Shown here piece after piece: positions 9,027 through 17,288 of a stretch of 64,000 nt of DNA. The DNA lies in assembly GCA_964638895.1 (NCBI GenBank), contig CAZWYY010000005.1, forward strand, positions 26,856-90,855, read 5' to 3'. The position numbers and the translations under genes were made by a program. This stretch comes from JAFGGG01 sp964638895. GTDB lineage: Bacteria > Spirochaetota > Spirochaetia > SZUA-6 > RPPD01. Under the pieces are notes generated by a model that did no database searches, was not told the DNA's origin, and worked only from the letters and a program-made list of their open reading frames with translations. Position 1 is the stretch's first letter; each line of letters opens with the position of its first letter.

Positions 9027-10063
9027 GGACAATTATTTTATTGATTTCAGTTTTATTTTTGCTGGGCATATGGAGTTGTGATTTTTTCATAACCTCCCCC
9101 TTTCCCGACTACCTGACCACCGCGCGAAAGGCGGCGAATATAGGTAAATATTTCACGAATTCCCACCCCGCCAACTACGATATGTTCGTCATGCAGAACA
9201 ATATGGCGGAGGAATATGTGTTTGTACTCTATAAACCTGATGAAACGAACCGCAAGGTTGTAGTGTTCGACAGTGACCTAAACTACGTTACACAATATCT
9301 GGACCTCAACCTTGGTTCACTTCATACCGGATTTCTCGGTGGACAGCGCGCATTGGCGGGATCACTGAATGTTGAGTTAAATACCGGTACATTTACGTGG
9401 TATACGGAAACAACCGCAAATATCTCGCCGGATCAAAGGGATGATCTTATGATTTTTAATTATGCCAGTGGGCCATCTATTTTTTACCTGCTTTCCGTGA
9501 TGACCTCGGGAAATGATGTTCAGTCATACGGACATAACGATGATATGAATTTAAGCGCAAATAATATCGGAGACGGTTCATTTCAAATCAGCAGCACCGG
9601 AGAAGAGTATATACTGGAAAACGGCTGTTATATCGATAACGGAAACCCCGGGGATACAACAGACGATCTGATTATTCTGTTTTTACGCAGGCGAGCGGAT
9701 AATGAAGGTATGGCTATCGGCATACCGGCGGCTACGAGCATGCCGGCGGCTGAATTTCCTAATACTGCGATTTCGCCGATATTGGATAATTGTCAAACAT
9801 ATCATTTCGGAAAAATAAAAGCCGGCAGTGTGCATATTGTTTTCGGGGGCAGGGGAGTGATCCTGGAACACGACGGCGGAGAAGTGAACCTTTACAATAT
9901 ACATATAGATGCATTATTAAATATGTATTTCGATGATATGAATCACACGAACGGCAGGCAGTTCGACGACAAGGTGGTGGCCTATAGCAGGTTCTATTCC
10001 AACTACTATGTGTTCGACCCCTCCACAAAAAACCTGTTCTGGGTCGGTGCCTGGTGGGAATAA
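9020..10063 (+). CDS. putative lipoprotein of unknown function
   Basis: 347 residues. The N-terminus is a hydrophobic stretch ending in a lipobox-like LLGIWSC, so the mature protein would be acylated at Cys20. The rest is beta-rich, with many Asn/Asp/Tyr residues and no motif I recognise; a six-bladed or similar all-beta fold is conceivable but not shown. The start overlaps the preceding barrel-like gene by 7 nt, so the two products probably act together at the outer membrane. It is convergent with the coiled-coil/TPR gene. Confidence 0.6.
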   Translation: MVRTIILLISVLFLLGIWSCDFFITSPFPDYLTTARKAANIGKYFTNSHPANYDMFVMQNNMAEEYVFVLYKPDETNRKVVVFDSDLNYVTQYLDLNLGSLHTGFLGGQRALAGSLNVELNTGTFTWYTETTANISPDQRDDLMIFNYASGPSIFYLLSVMTSGNDVQSYGHNDDMNLSANNIGDGSFQISSTGEEYILENGCYIDNGNPGDTTDDLIILFLRRRADNEGMAIGIPAATSMPAAEFPNTAISPILDNCQTYHFGKIKAGSVHIVFGGRGVILEHDGGEVNLYNIHIDALLNMYFDDMNHTNGRQFDDKVVAYSRFYSNYYVFDPSTKNLFWVGAWWE

Positions 10064-10091
10064 AAAACGCATGTGTTTTCAGCTTTTAAGA

Positions 10092-12266
10092 TTATTCGAT
10101 CAGTCCCTTAAGGCTGTTTAAAAGTCTGACCATGTACGGATCGCGGGAGGATTCCTTGATTTTCTGTTCGATGAAAGAAAGCTGTTCGTTGCTTGTTTTA
10201 AAGCCGGTAAGCCGGTCGATGATGTCGGTTGCGTATTTCAGGGCCGAATCCCTGCCCATCTGCTCAAAGGCCCGGTCATAGCGTTTAATACGCGCCATAA
10301 TGTCCGGGAAAATATGGTCCACGGTTTCGGAGGCCAAAAACTCATCAAGATAGGACTTGCCCTCAACATATTCCTTGGTTGTGCCGTTTTTAATGGTCCT
10401 GTCCTCGGCCTGTTTGTAGGCATAATAGCTGGCTTGGGCATTGCGCAGATCCGCGGCCATTGTTTTTAACATGGAAAGGTCTTTTTCCTCGATTATTGTG
10501 GTATCTTCACGCAGGTTTGCTTTTTCTTTGAGCATTGCGATCTCCTGATCCTTCTCACTCAACGAGGTTTTAAGGGAAGAGATCTCCTGCTCATATTGCG
10601 TGATGGTTGTCCGGTTGGCATCGGTAGGGGCGCCGATAGCGGCTACGTCGGTTTTTACCTCTTTGTCCTTAAGCTGGACGGCACTGGCGATAAGCGTCAG
10701 CGCCTCGTCGATCTGCGTACTCCAGGGATAGTCCCGCACCAGTGAAAGCAGCGCATTTATGGCTTCGGTATATTTTTTTTGGTCCGTAAGTTTTTTGGCC
10801 TGGTTCAGCCTGGTTTGCGCCTGTGAGGAGCTGGTCTGCCGGGACCTGTCCTGTTCCAGGTAATAGCCGGCATAGGCGATATTGGTAATAATGCGCTGTG
10901 TGTTCTGGTCGCCGGGCAGGAATTCAATAGCTTTGGTGTAATTTTCCAACGCACGGGAGTAGTCTTTGTTGACGAATCTGGAGTTAGCCTCGGCCAGGTA
11001 TTTGTCCACCTGGGACGCCCGGTATGCCTCGGCCTCTTCCATTTTTCCCGTAAAATAGGTATGGCTGCGGTATACCTCGGGTATGAGGCTTAAAGCGTTG
11101 AGGTAATATTCGTCGGCCTTCGTCTTATTCCCCGCCTTGTAAGCCTTGTCCGCCTCCAGTACGGACACGCGTATTTCGCCGATCAGGTCCGCCGAGGCGA
11201 TCAGGGACTTGGTATCCACGCTGTCTTTCTGTTGTTCCTTTACAATCAGGCGTTCTAAGGAATCGATAATAAAAAGCTCCACCTGCCGGCGTGCCAGGAT
11301 ATCGGGCTGGTTCAAAACATTGGGATCATCCAGGTAGGAACGCAGGGCCGTAAGTTGTGTTTTAGCGCCGTCAAGCCTGTTGTTTTCCATTTTGGTTTTT
11401 ATAGAACGGTAGTATCCCAGGATCTGGTTGTTGATAATGTCGAAATTTTCTTTCTGTTCCTTTAAAAGGGCTACCTCCCGCTCCACCGCGCTTTGTTTGG
11501 ACTTAAGCTCTTCCTCCGTGGCTTTCAGATCGTTCTGGGCCTGTTCCAGGCGCGTTGCGTACTCCATCCTGGACTGTTCCAGCGCGGCGATTTTGGCCTC
11601 CTCCTCTTTTTTGGTTTCTGCTAAAAGCGCCTGGTTTTCAGCCTCTTTTTTTGCGGCAAAGGCCTTGAGCTGGGTATCCAGATCCGTTCCCGAGTATCCT
11701 GCCTGGCGCAGGCGCTCTTTCTCGGACTCCAACTCATCATTGAGTGCGGCGCGCAGCTCTTTTTCCCGCTGGGTTATACGTTCTTCCATGTTTGATTTAA
11801 GGTCATCAAGCTGGGTGCTTACCGTGGAAAGGTTGTCCTGAATTTTCAGGATTTCATTGTTTTTTTGCTTCAATTTTTCCTCGGCCTCGCGTTTGATCTC
11901 ATCGATGATGCTGGTGCCCTTTACCGCCTCCACGTTACCGGCACTGATAATCTGTTCGCGCTCCCCCTTGAACAGCATCACCAGGCCGAGGATGCTGATA
12001 CTCAACAGAACCGTGGCCACGGCGTTCACCAGGATGGGCAGGCCGAACCCCTGTTTTAGGGCCTTGATATGAAACAGCTCGGGTGTAACTTTGATCTTGC
12101 TCTTGGATGCGATCTTATCGATCTCCTGGATGATCTCCTTCTGGTCATCCTTGGAGATACCCGATTCATCGTCAAAGAGCATGGTTTGGGGAGATGGACC
12201 CGGCGTTATTGCGTTATCCCGTCTGAACTGTAATGCCTTTTTAAAAAGGCCGCTTATTTTACCCAT
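10092..12266 (-). CDS. single-span membrane protein with long coiled coil and TPR domain
   Basis: 724 residues. A cytoplasmic N-terminal tail of about 70 residues precedes one membrane helix (around residues 75-100, ILVNAVATVLLSISILGLVM). A charged coiled coil of about 170 residues (Glu/Lys/Gln rich) follows, then TPR-like helices (for example YSRALENYTKAIEFLPGD) and a second short coiled coil. Such proteins are common in spirochaetes and likely act as periplasmic scaffolds. No catalytic motif is visible. No SD precedes the ATG at 12266. Neighbours give no direct functional clue. Confidence 0.7.
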   Translation of the reverse strand: MGKISGLFKKALQFRRDNAITPGPSPQTMLFDDESGISKDDQKEIIQEIDKIASKSKIKVTPELFHIKALKQGFGLPILVNAVATVLLSISILGLVMLFKGEREQIISAGNVEAVKGTSIIDEIKREAEEKLKQKNNEILKIQDNLSTVSTQLDDLKSNMEERITQREKELRAALNDELESEKERLRQAGYSGTDLDTQLKAFAAKKEAENQALLAETKKEEEAKIAALEQSRMEYATRLEQAQNDLKATEEELKSKQSAVEREVALLKEQKENFDIINNQILGYYRSIKTKMENNRLDGAKTQLTALRSYLDDPNVLNQPDILARRQVELFIIDSLERLIVKEQQKDSVDTKSLIASADLIGEIRVSVLEADKAYKAGNKTKADEYYLNALSLIPEVYRSHTYFTGKMEEAEAYRASQVDKYLAEANSRFVNKDYSRALENYTKAIEFLPGDQNTQRIITNIAYAGYYLEQDRSRQTSSSQAQTRLNQAKKLTDQKKYTEAINALLSLVRDYPWSTQIDEALTLIASAVQLKDKEVKTDVAAIGAPTDANRTTITQYEQEISSLKTSLSEKDQEIAMLKEKANLREDTTIIEEKDLSMLKTMAADLRNAQASYYAYKQAEDRTIKNGTTKEYVEGKSYLDEFLASETVDHIFPDIMARIKRYDRAFEQMGRDSALKYATDIIDRLTGFKTSNEQLSFIEQKIKESSRDPYMVRLLNSLKGLIE

Positions 12267-12401
12267 AGTTCTATTCCATTTTCGGTCTCCGGTGCCATTT
12301 GGTATATGAAAAATAATACCTGTCTTTCATTTCTACTAGATATTAATATTATACGCATTTCATATGGAATTTTCTAATAAAAAAACATCTGATGAGGGGG
12401 T

Positions 12402-12430
12402 TTGACACAGTTTGCCAATCGGGTTAGAAT
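12402..12430 (+). promoter_or_regulatory. near-consensus sigma-70 promoter of the Cas2-like gene, leaderless
   Basis: TTGACA (12402-12407), 17-nt spacer, TAGAAT (12425-12430). The ATG at 12440 lies 9 nt after the -10 and has no SD in front, so the mRNA probably begins within 0-3 nt of the start codon. It probably also drives prfB. Confidence 0.75.
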
Positions 12431-12439
12431 CGTTTTTCA

Positions 12440-12727
12440 ATGTTTGTGGCCGTGTGCTGCGATCTATCGAGCAGCGAACATCAGAAATCCATCGGGGTGC
12501 TTCTCTCTCAATACGGGTTTCAGAAAATACAAAACACGGTGTACGAGCATACGGCCATTAATGAGGAATACGTGACCCGCTTGAAAAAAGATCTTGATCG
12601 GTATACGGATTATTATGATATTATCCGTATATACCAGTATCCCGTGGAAAACACGCTGGCGATCACCTCTTTGAAACAGAAAAAATGGCGAAAGCTTATG
12701 GTCAAGGTAGAAAAAACGGCCAAATAA
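12440..12727 (+). CDS. stand-alone Cas2-like protein
   Basis: 95 residues with the Cas2/VapD-type ferredoxin-like plan. A first strand FVAVCCD ends in an Asp (residue 8) at the position of the metal-binding Asp of Cas2. A helix with SIGVLLSQYGF follows, then the strand KIQNTVYE matching the Cas2 VQxSVFE element, and a late strand IIRIYQYP. Cas2 proteins form dimers and some are nucleases. No cas1, other cas gene or repeat array is visible in the window. It lies 22 nt upstream of prfB under a strong promoter, which suggests a housekeeping role rather than CRISPR adaptation. Nuclease activity is unproven. Confidence 0.72.
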   Translation: MFVAVCCDLSSSEHQKSIGVLLSQYGFQKIQNTVYEHTAINEEYVTRLKKDLDRYTDYYDIIRIYQYPVENTLAITSLKQKKWRKLMVKVEKTAK

Positions 12728-12749
12728 CATAAATAAACGGAGCTTGAAA

Positions 12750-13845
12750 ATGAACGAAGATCTGGAGCAGCGTCTGGCGCTGCTGCAAAAAGAAATCCAA
12801 GAAACCTGGAGGCGTCTTTGACGCGGACAGGCTTGAAACCCGCATAAAAGATCTGGAAAGTAAAACCACGGACCCCGCCTTCTGGAATGATCGGAAGCAG
12901 GCGGGGGAGGTACTGGCGGAGTTGAAAACGCTGAAAACCCGCATTGAACAGTGGCAGGCGTTGCGCAAGGACGTAAACGATTACGCCGAGTTGATGGATC
13001 TTGCCGCGGCTGAGAATGACGATTCTTTGCTCAGCGAGATAGGAAAAGATCTTGAGGACGCAGAAGAACGTTTCAGCGCGCTGCGGACGATAGAATTCTT
13101 GAGCGGGCAGTATGACAATGCGGCGGCCTTTCTCACTATTCATTCGGGGGCCGGCGGAACCGAGGCCTGCGACTGGGTGAGCATGCTGCTGCGCATGTAC
13201 TCGCGCTGGGCTGAAACGCATCATTATGAGACAAGCATCATAGACATACTCGAGGCCGAGGGCGGGATAAAATCCGTTACCCTGCAGATCGAGGGGGAGT
13301 ACGCATACGGATACCTTAAATCCGAAACGGGCATACACCGCCTGGTTCGCATATCACCCTTTGATTCCAATAAAAGACGGCATACCTCTTTCGCCTCGGT
13401 CTATTGTTCGCCGGTAATCGAAGACGATATCGAGATAGACATCAAACCCGAAGATATGCGGGTTGATACCTACCGGGCCGGGGGGGCGGGCGGTCAGCAT
13501 GTAAACAAGACCGATTCAGCGGTGAGGATCACGCACCTGCCCACGGGGATCGTGGTGCAGTGCCAAAATGAACGCAGCCAGCATAAAAACAAGGCCACGG
13601 CCTTAAAGGTGTTGCGGTCGCGCCTGTACGAATATTACGAAAGAAAAAAAGAAGAAGAGAGGCGGAAGCTTGAGGACCAAAAAAAAGATATTTCATGGGG
13701 TAACCAGATACGCTCCTACGTGTTCCAACCATATACCATGGTAAAAGATCACAGGACCAAATATGAAACCGGGAATATTCAGGCGGTGATGGACGGCAGA
13801 ATCGATCTTTTTATCGAAGAATATTTGAAGTACATAAAACAATAA
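12750..13845 (+). CDS. prfB: peptide chain release factor 2 (programmed +1 frameshift)
   Basis: The coding region starts at ATG 12750 (GGAG SD at 12739-12742). It runs 23 codons to an in-frame TGA at 12819-12821 and continues in the +1 frame from GAC at 12820 to the stop at 13845, giving about 364 residues, the normal RF2 length. The joined product has the coiled N-terminal domain, the SPF anticodon-like tripeptide in ISPFDSN, and the catalytic GGQ in GAGGQHVNKT near residue 246. RF2 terminates at UGA and UAA, and reading through its own early UGA forms the classic autoregulatory loop. Follows the Cas2-like gene in an apparent operon. Confidence 0.96.
12808..12822 (+). promoter_or_regulatory. 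RF2 programmed frameshift site
   Basis: An internal Shine-Dalgarno GGAGG (12808-12812), three bases, then the slippery CTT TGA C (12816-12822). This matches the canonical spacing of the RF2 autoregulation signal: SD, 3-nt gap, CUU UGA C. Confidence 0.95.
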
Positions 13846-13856
13846 TCGGGCCTTGA

Positions 13857-13886
13857 TCGACAAAACAGATGTTTTTACTATATACT
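13857..13886 (+). promoter_or_regulatory. sigma-70-type promoter, near-leaderless
   Basis: TCGACA (13857-13862), 18-nt spacer, TATACT (13881-13886). The ATG at 13895 follows after 8 nt with no SD. Confidence 0.5.
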
Positions 13887-13894
13887 GGTATAAC

Positions 13895-15292
13895 ATGAAA
13901 AAGTGTGGTATTGCCGTAAGCATTTTTTTTGTGCTCAGCCTTATCCGCGTAAACTGTGAGGAGACACAAACACTGCCGGCGGATAAGGACGCGAACTGGA
14001 TCGTGGGATTTACAGCCCTGGAGGGCGTGCATCTGTCCATGGAAAATATATACCTTGTACACAGCATTCCGTTGATTTTTAAGGAGAAAATACAGTCTGT
14101 ACGGACACACACCTTCAAGCCGGAGGAGATCACGGAATACCGCAGGTTCGTTATCAGAAACGAGTTGACCGCCTCGATTCAGGAGCTGATATCCCTGCAA
14201 AAACAGAGGGACCAGGAGTTGTTCAAGCGGGAGAAGACGTATGAGAGAGAAAAGGCTGTGGCGGGCTTTGAAAAACAAATTGAAGAAAAAAAAGAGCGTA
14301 TAACCTATTTGCGTAATCTTGACCCCTCGGCTATCGTATTTCCGGACACGAAACCAATTCTCTATAAGGATAACGAGGGAAGGCTTTTTGATCCTCCCCA
14401 ATTCTCGGCACTCCGCTACGCGGAGGAAAAGGGAGTGCATGTGTTGATCTGGGGACGGTTGGAGGAGGTACAGGGCTTTCTCTACCTTGAGATCTACGTA
14501 TTCGATCGGGTACTGCAGAAGAACATCTTTACCTATAAAGAGGGCGGAAGCAGGGAAGACCTCTACAAATATTTTGATGATGCCGAGAAACAACTCATCA
14601 CCGTGCTTCTGGGACGGGAGTGGGCCGCCTTGCTGGTAACCGTCACCCCACAAAACGCATATATTAAAATTAATGATGATTTCAAGGGTCTGGGCACGGT
14701 AGACCTAAAATTTATGGAGCCCGGTCCGGTTACGATCGACATATCATCCCCGGGGTATATATCGGAAACCAGGGAGGTGGAGCTTGCACCCTTTGAGTCG
14801 GCTTCCTGCGAGGTTACACTTACGGAAAGCGTACATGAGGACCTGTTCATTCAATCATACCCCCCGTTGGCGAATGTATATATCGATTCATTGTGGATAG
14901 GGAAAACACCGCTTATTATTGAAAAGCCCTTTGTCATAAGTAAACTGCTGATAAAAAAAGAGGATTACGGGGATTATTTTACCAGAATCGGGCCCCAGAG
15001 CCCCGGAACCATTGAAATCGGGCTTGTGCGGAGTTATATTGACAAAACAGAGTACCAGGAGAAAATGGCGCTCAATTTTTATAATTCATTTGGCGCTTTT
15101 CTGATCTCCGTTCCATTTACATTGTTCAGCTACGGCCTGTCGTATGATTACGACAATGCGGGTTTTCCGGATAAAGGCCGGTTTTTTTTCTACACCTACC
15201 GCTGGGGTGTGTTTATAAACTGCGTACTGTTTGCCACAACCATTTATGATCTGATTATCTACATCCGTGCCGGCGACAGGCCGCAGGGATGA
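13895..15292 (+). CDS. exported PEGA-domain protein
   Basis: 465 residues from ATG 13895, chosen because it opens a signal peptide (MKKCGIAVSIFFVLSLIRVNC, with a possible lipobox Cys) and lies just after a -10 box. The longer frame back to 13853 adds an unlikely leader. A charged helical region follows. Around residues 245-335 there are two PEGA-type repeats (VTPQNAYIKINDDFKG and SYPPLANVYIDSLWIGKTPL), the surface beta modules common in spirochaete envelope proteins. The C-terminus has two hydrophobic segments, probably membrane spans. The stop overlaps the ftsY start, so it is co-transcribed with ftsY. Confidence 0.75.
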   Translation: MKKCGIAVSIFFVLSLIRVNCEETQTLPADKDANWIVGFTALEGVHLSMENIYLVHSIPLIFKEKIQSVRTHTFKPEEITEYRRFVIRNELTASIQELISLQKQRDQELFKREKTYEREKAVAGFEKQIEEKKERITYLRNLDPSAIVFPDTKPILYKDNEGRLFDPPQFSALRYAEEKGVHVLIWGRLEEVQGFLYLEIYVFDRVLQKNIFTYKEGGSREDLYKYFDDAEKQLITVLLGREWAALLVTVTPQNAYIKINDDFKGLGTVDLKFMEPGPVTIDISSPGYISETREVELAPFESASCEVTLTESVHEDLFIQSYPPLANVYIDSLWIGKTPLIIEKPFVISKLLIKKEDYGDYFTRIGPQSPGTIEIGLVRSYIDKTEYQEKMALNFYNSFGAFLISVPFTLFSYGLSYDYDNAGFPDKGRFFFYTYRWGVFINCVLFATTIYDLIIYIRAGDRPQG

Positions 15293-16194
15293 TTATGCCG
15301 TTAAAAGGGGTACTGATGTTGCACAAAATGAATTTGGGAAAACGCCTGAAGGAGCTTCTGGGGCTGGGAAAACGGGACCAAGGATTTTTTGAGGAGCTGG
15401 AAGAAATCCTCCTGCAGGCGGATGTAGGTCCCCAGGTTGCCATGGAGTTGAGCGATGAACTGCGTTTGGCCATAACACAGGAAAAGTTAAAAACGGCGGA
15501 TGAGTTTGTCCTAGAGCTTAAAAAAATATTGCGGACGCTTATCAAAACCGTTCACGTGGGGTATGAACCCGGGAAACTCAATATTTTCCTTGTATTGGGT
15601 GTTAACGGTGTGGGTAAGACAACCTCTATTGCCAAGCTGGCCCATTACCTGCAGGGGCGTGCGGGTTCCCCCGAGGTGATGTTTTCGGCCGCCGATACCT
15701 TCCGCGCGGCGGCGATCGATCAGTTGAAGCTGTGGGGTGAACGGCTTCATGTGAAGGTGATTCACCAGGCGCCCGGTGCGGACCCGGGTGCGGTGGTGTT
15801 CGATTCCATAGACAGCGCCCTGGCCCGAAAGGCGGGGGTGCTGCTTATCGATACCTCGGGCAGAATGCACAATAAAGAGAACCTCGTCCGCGAGCTTGTT
15901 AAGATCGATAAGGTCATCTCGGCAAAACTCGCGTACAACCGTTACCATAAACTGCTGATTATAGACGCCACCACCGGGCAGAACGCCCTGCGCCAGGCCG
16001 AGGTTTTCAACCAGGCCCTGTCCCTTGACAGCGTAATGCTGGCCAAATATGATTCCGCGGCCAAAGGCGGTATGGTGGTAGCCTTATGCAAGCAGTTGGG
16101 ACTCGGTTTTTCGTTTATGGGTACCGGTGAAAGGCCGAAAGACCTGCTTCCCTTTAATGCGGATGACTATACAGACACGCTTCTGGGTGGTTGA
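15289..16194 (+). CDS. ftsY: FtsY, signal recognition particle receptor GTPase
   Basis: 301 residues with the SRP-type NG domain: P-loop GVNGVGKTTS (104-113), the AADTFRAAA motif, DTSGRMHNKENLV, and a TGERPKDLLPF C-terminal signature. The acidic A domain of longer FtsY proteins is almost absent, as in other short FtsYs. It docks the SRP-ribosome complex at the inner membrane through its GTPase pairing with Ffh. The ATG at 15289 overlaps the previous stop. A second ATG at 15295 has an equally good GCAGGG upstream. The next gene starts inside the stop codon (TGATG). Confidence 0.95.
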   Translation: MIMPLKGVLMLHKMNLGKRLKELLGLGKRDQGFFEELEEILLQADVGPQVAMELSDELRLAITQEKLKTADEFVLELKKILRTLIKTVHVGYEPGKLNIFLVLGVNGVGKTTSIAKLAHYLQGRAGSPEVMFSAADTFRAAAIDQLKLWGERLHVKVIHQAPGADPGAVVFDSIDSALARKAGVLLIDTSGRMHNKENLVRELVKIDKVISAKLAYNRYHKLLIIDATTGQNALRQAEVFNQALSLDSVMLAKYDSAAKGGMVVALCKQLGLGFSFMGTGERPKDLLPFNADDYTDTLLGG

Positions 16195-17288
16195 TGAAAA
16201 GGCGTGTTTTGGTTTTTTTAGGCCTTTTATTGACCTTTGCCGCCTATGCGGAGGTTGAATATTTCAGATCCGATGATATCGGTATTACCCTGGAGAAGAT
16301 AGCCTGGTACAGGATCGACGAGTTTGAATACGTTGTCACCCTGGAGACCAAGGGCAACACACATATCAAAAGGCTTTTTAAGAACCAGGTTGAGATAAAA
16401 CGCTGGGAAACTGTCTATGACAACAGGCTGCATAAACTAAAGGAGACGGAGTACGAAGGGGAGTCGCTGGTTTCCGTGCTTTTGTATAACAAAGACGGGG
16501 CTGTGGCCGAGGAGTATCTTTACGCCGGTAATGAGTTGTCGGAGAAAAAAATATACACCTATTCCAAAAAGGGGCTGGCCAGGGTCCGGACCTTTGACAA
16601 ACAGGACCAGCCCGTGTACACGGATTATTATTCGCTCAGCAGGTCCGGAAGGCTGCGCAGTGTCGTCCGGGTCTGGGCCGACGGCAACATGCGTCTTTCG
16701 CGTTTTGAGTACGGCAGCGGTATGCTTGTGGAACAGCGCGAATACCTTGATCCCAACATGTTCATTACTCGTTTTGACAGCAGGGGCAGGGTGATAAGCT
16801 GGGAACAGTGGCGGGACGACACCCTTGAAAAATCACGGGTGGTCGTGTATAACTCAGAGACCGGTACAATAATGCGGGAGGAGGAGACCGACCATCTGAA
16901 GTCGACCACAACCGTACGCACCTATGATGAGCACGGTGTGCTTTTAAGCGAGCAAAGCGGCGGGCAAAGCGGCACAACTGTCAAGGTCAGTTATGAGTAT
17001 GACGGCAAGGGCCGGCTTAGTATAAAACGGGTCAAAGGTCCGCTTGGAATAGAGGAGTGGAGATACGTTTATAACGTCGCGGATACGCTGGTGAAGGAAG
17101 AGTACCGGCGCAGGGGGTACCTTGAAAAAACAACGTATTATACGGGAGAGGGCGGTTATTATGAGGAAATCTACCGGGACAACGAGGTGTTCCTGCGCGT
17201 ATACTATAAAAACGATAAAAAGGTGAAAGAAGAGTTTATCGTGGACGGCAAGGTGGAAAAAACGCGTACGTTTAAGGAGAACCAGTGA
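16194..17288 (+). CDS. exported protein with YD/MORN-like repeats
   Basis: 364 residues from ATG 16194, which shares a base with the ftsY stop (TGATG); a TTG at 16191 is possible but unnecessary. A signal peptide (KRRVLVFLGLLLTFAAYA) precedes a repetitive beta structure with recurring Y-x-x-G/D-x-x-x-E/R units such as YEYDGKGRLSIKRV and YDEHGVLLSEQS, resembling YD-type or MORN-like repeats. No catalytic site is seen. It sits directly before the Lol genes and is joined to lolC by a GTGA overlap, so a role in the envelope or lipoprotein pathway is plausible but inferred only from context. Confidence 0.65.
   Translation: MKRRVLVFLGLLLTFAAYAEVEYFRSDDIGITLEKIAWYRIDEFEYVVTLETKGNTHIKRLFKNQVEIKRWETVYDNRLHKLKETEYEGESLVSVLLYNKDGAVAEEYLYAGNELSEKKIYTYSKKGLARVRTFDKQDQPVYTDYYSLSRSGRLRSVVRVWADGNMRLSRFEYGSGMLVEQREYLDPNMFITRFDSRGRVISWEQWRDDTLEKSRVVVYNSETGTIMREEETDHLKSTTTVRTYDEHGVLLSEQSGGQSGTTVKVSYEYDGKGRLSIKRVKGPLGIEEWRYVYNVADTLVKEEYRRRGYLEKTTYYTGEGGYYEEIYRDNEVFLRVYYKNDKKVKEEFIVDGKVEKTRTFKENQ

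Noticed and set aside
10064..10091. AAAAC/GTTTT pairing between convergent genes as terminator
   Set aside because: The stem is very weak (A-T pairs and one wobble) and has no stable GC core.
12267..12439. CRISPR array or cas1 next to the Cas2-like gene
   Set aside because: No repeats of 20-40 bases and no cas1-like frame occur in the window; the gap holds only a promoter and A+T-rich sequence.
12819..12821. In-frame stop in prfB that might mark a pseudogene
   Set aside because: It is the TGA of the canonical RF2 programmed frameshift, with SD GGAGG, CTT TGA C and full continuation in the +1 frame.
12613..13338. Minus-strand open frame of 241 codons opposite the Cas2-like/prfB region
   Set aside because: It is antisense to prfB, whose RF2 motifs and frameshift site are unmistakable; no SD or family signal.
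13811..14653. Minus-strand open frame of 280 codons
   Set aside because: Shadow of the PEGA gene and the end of prfB; Phe/Leu/Arg-rich with no recognisable domain.
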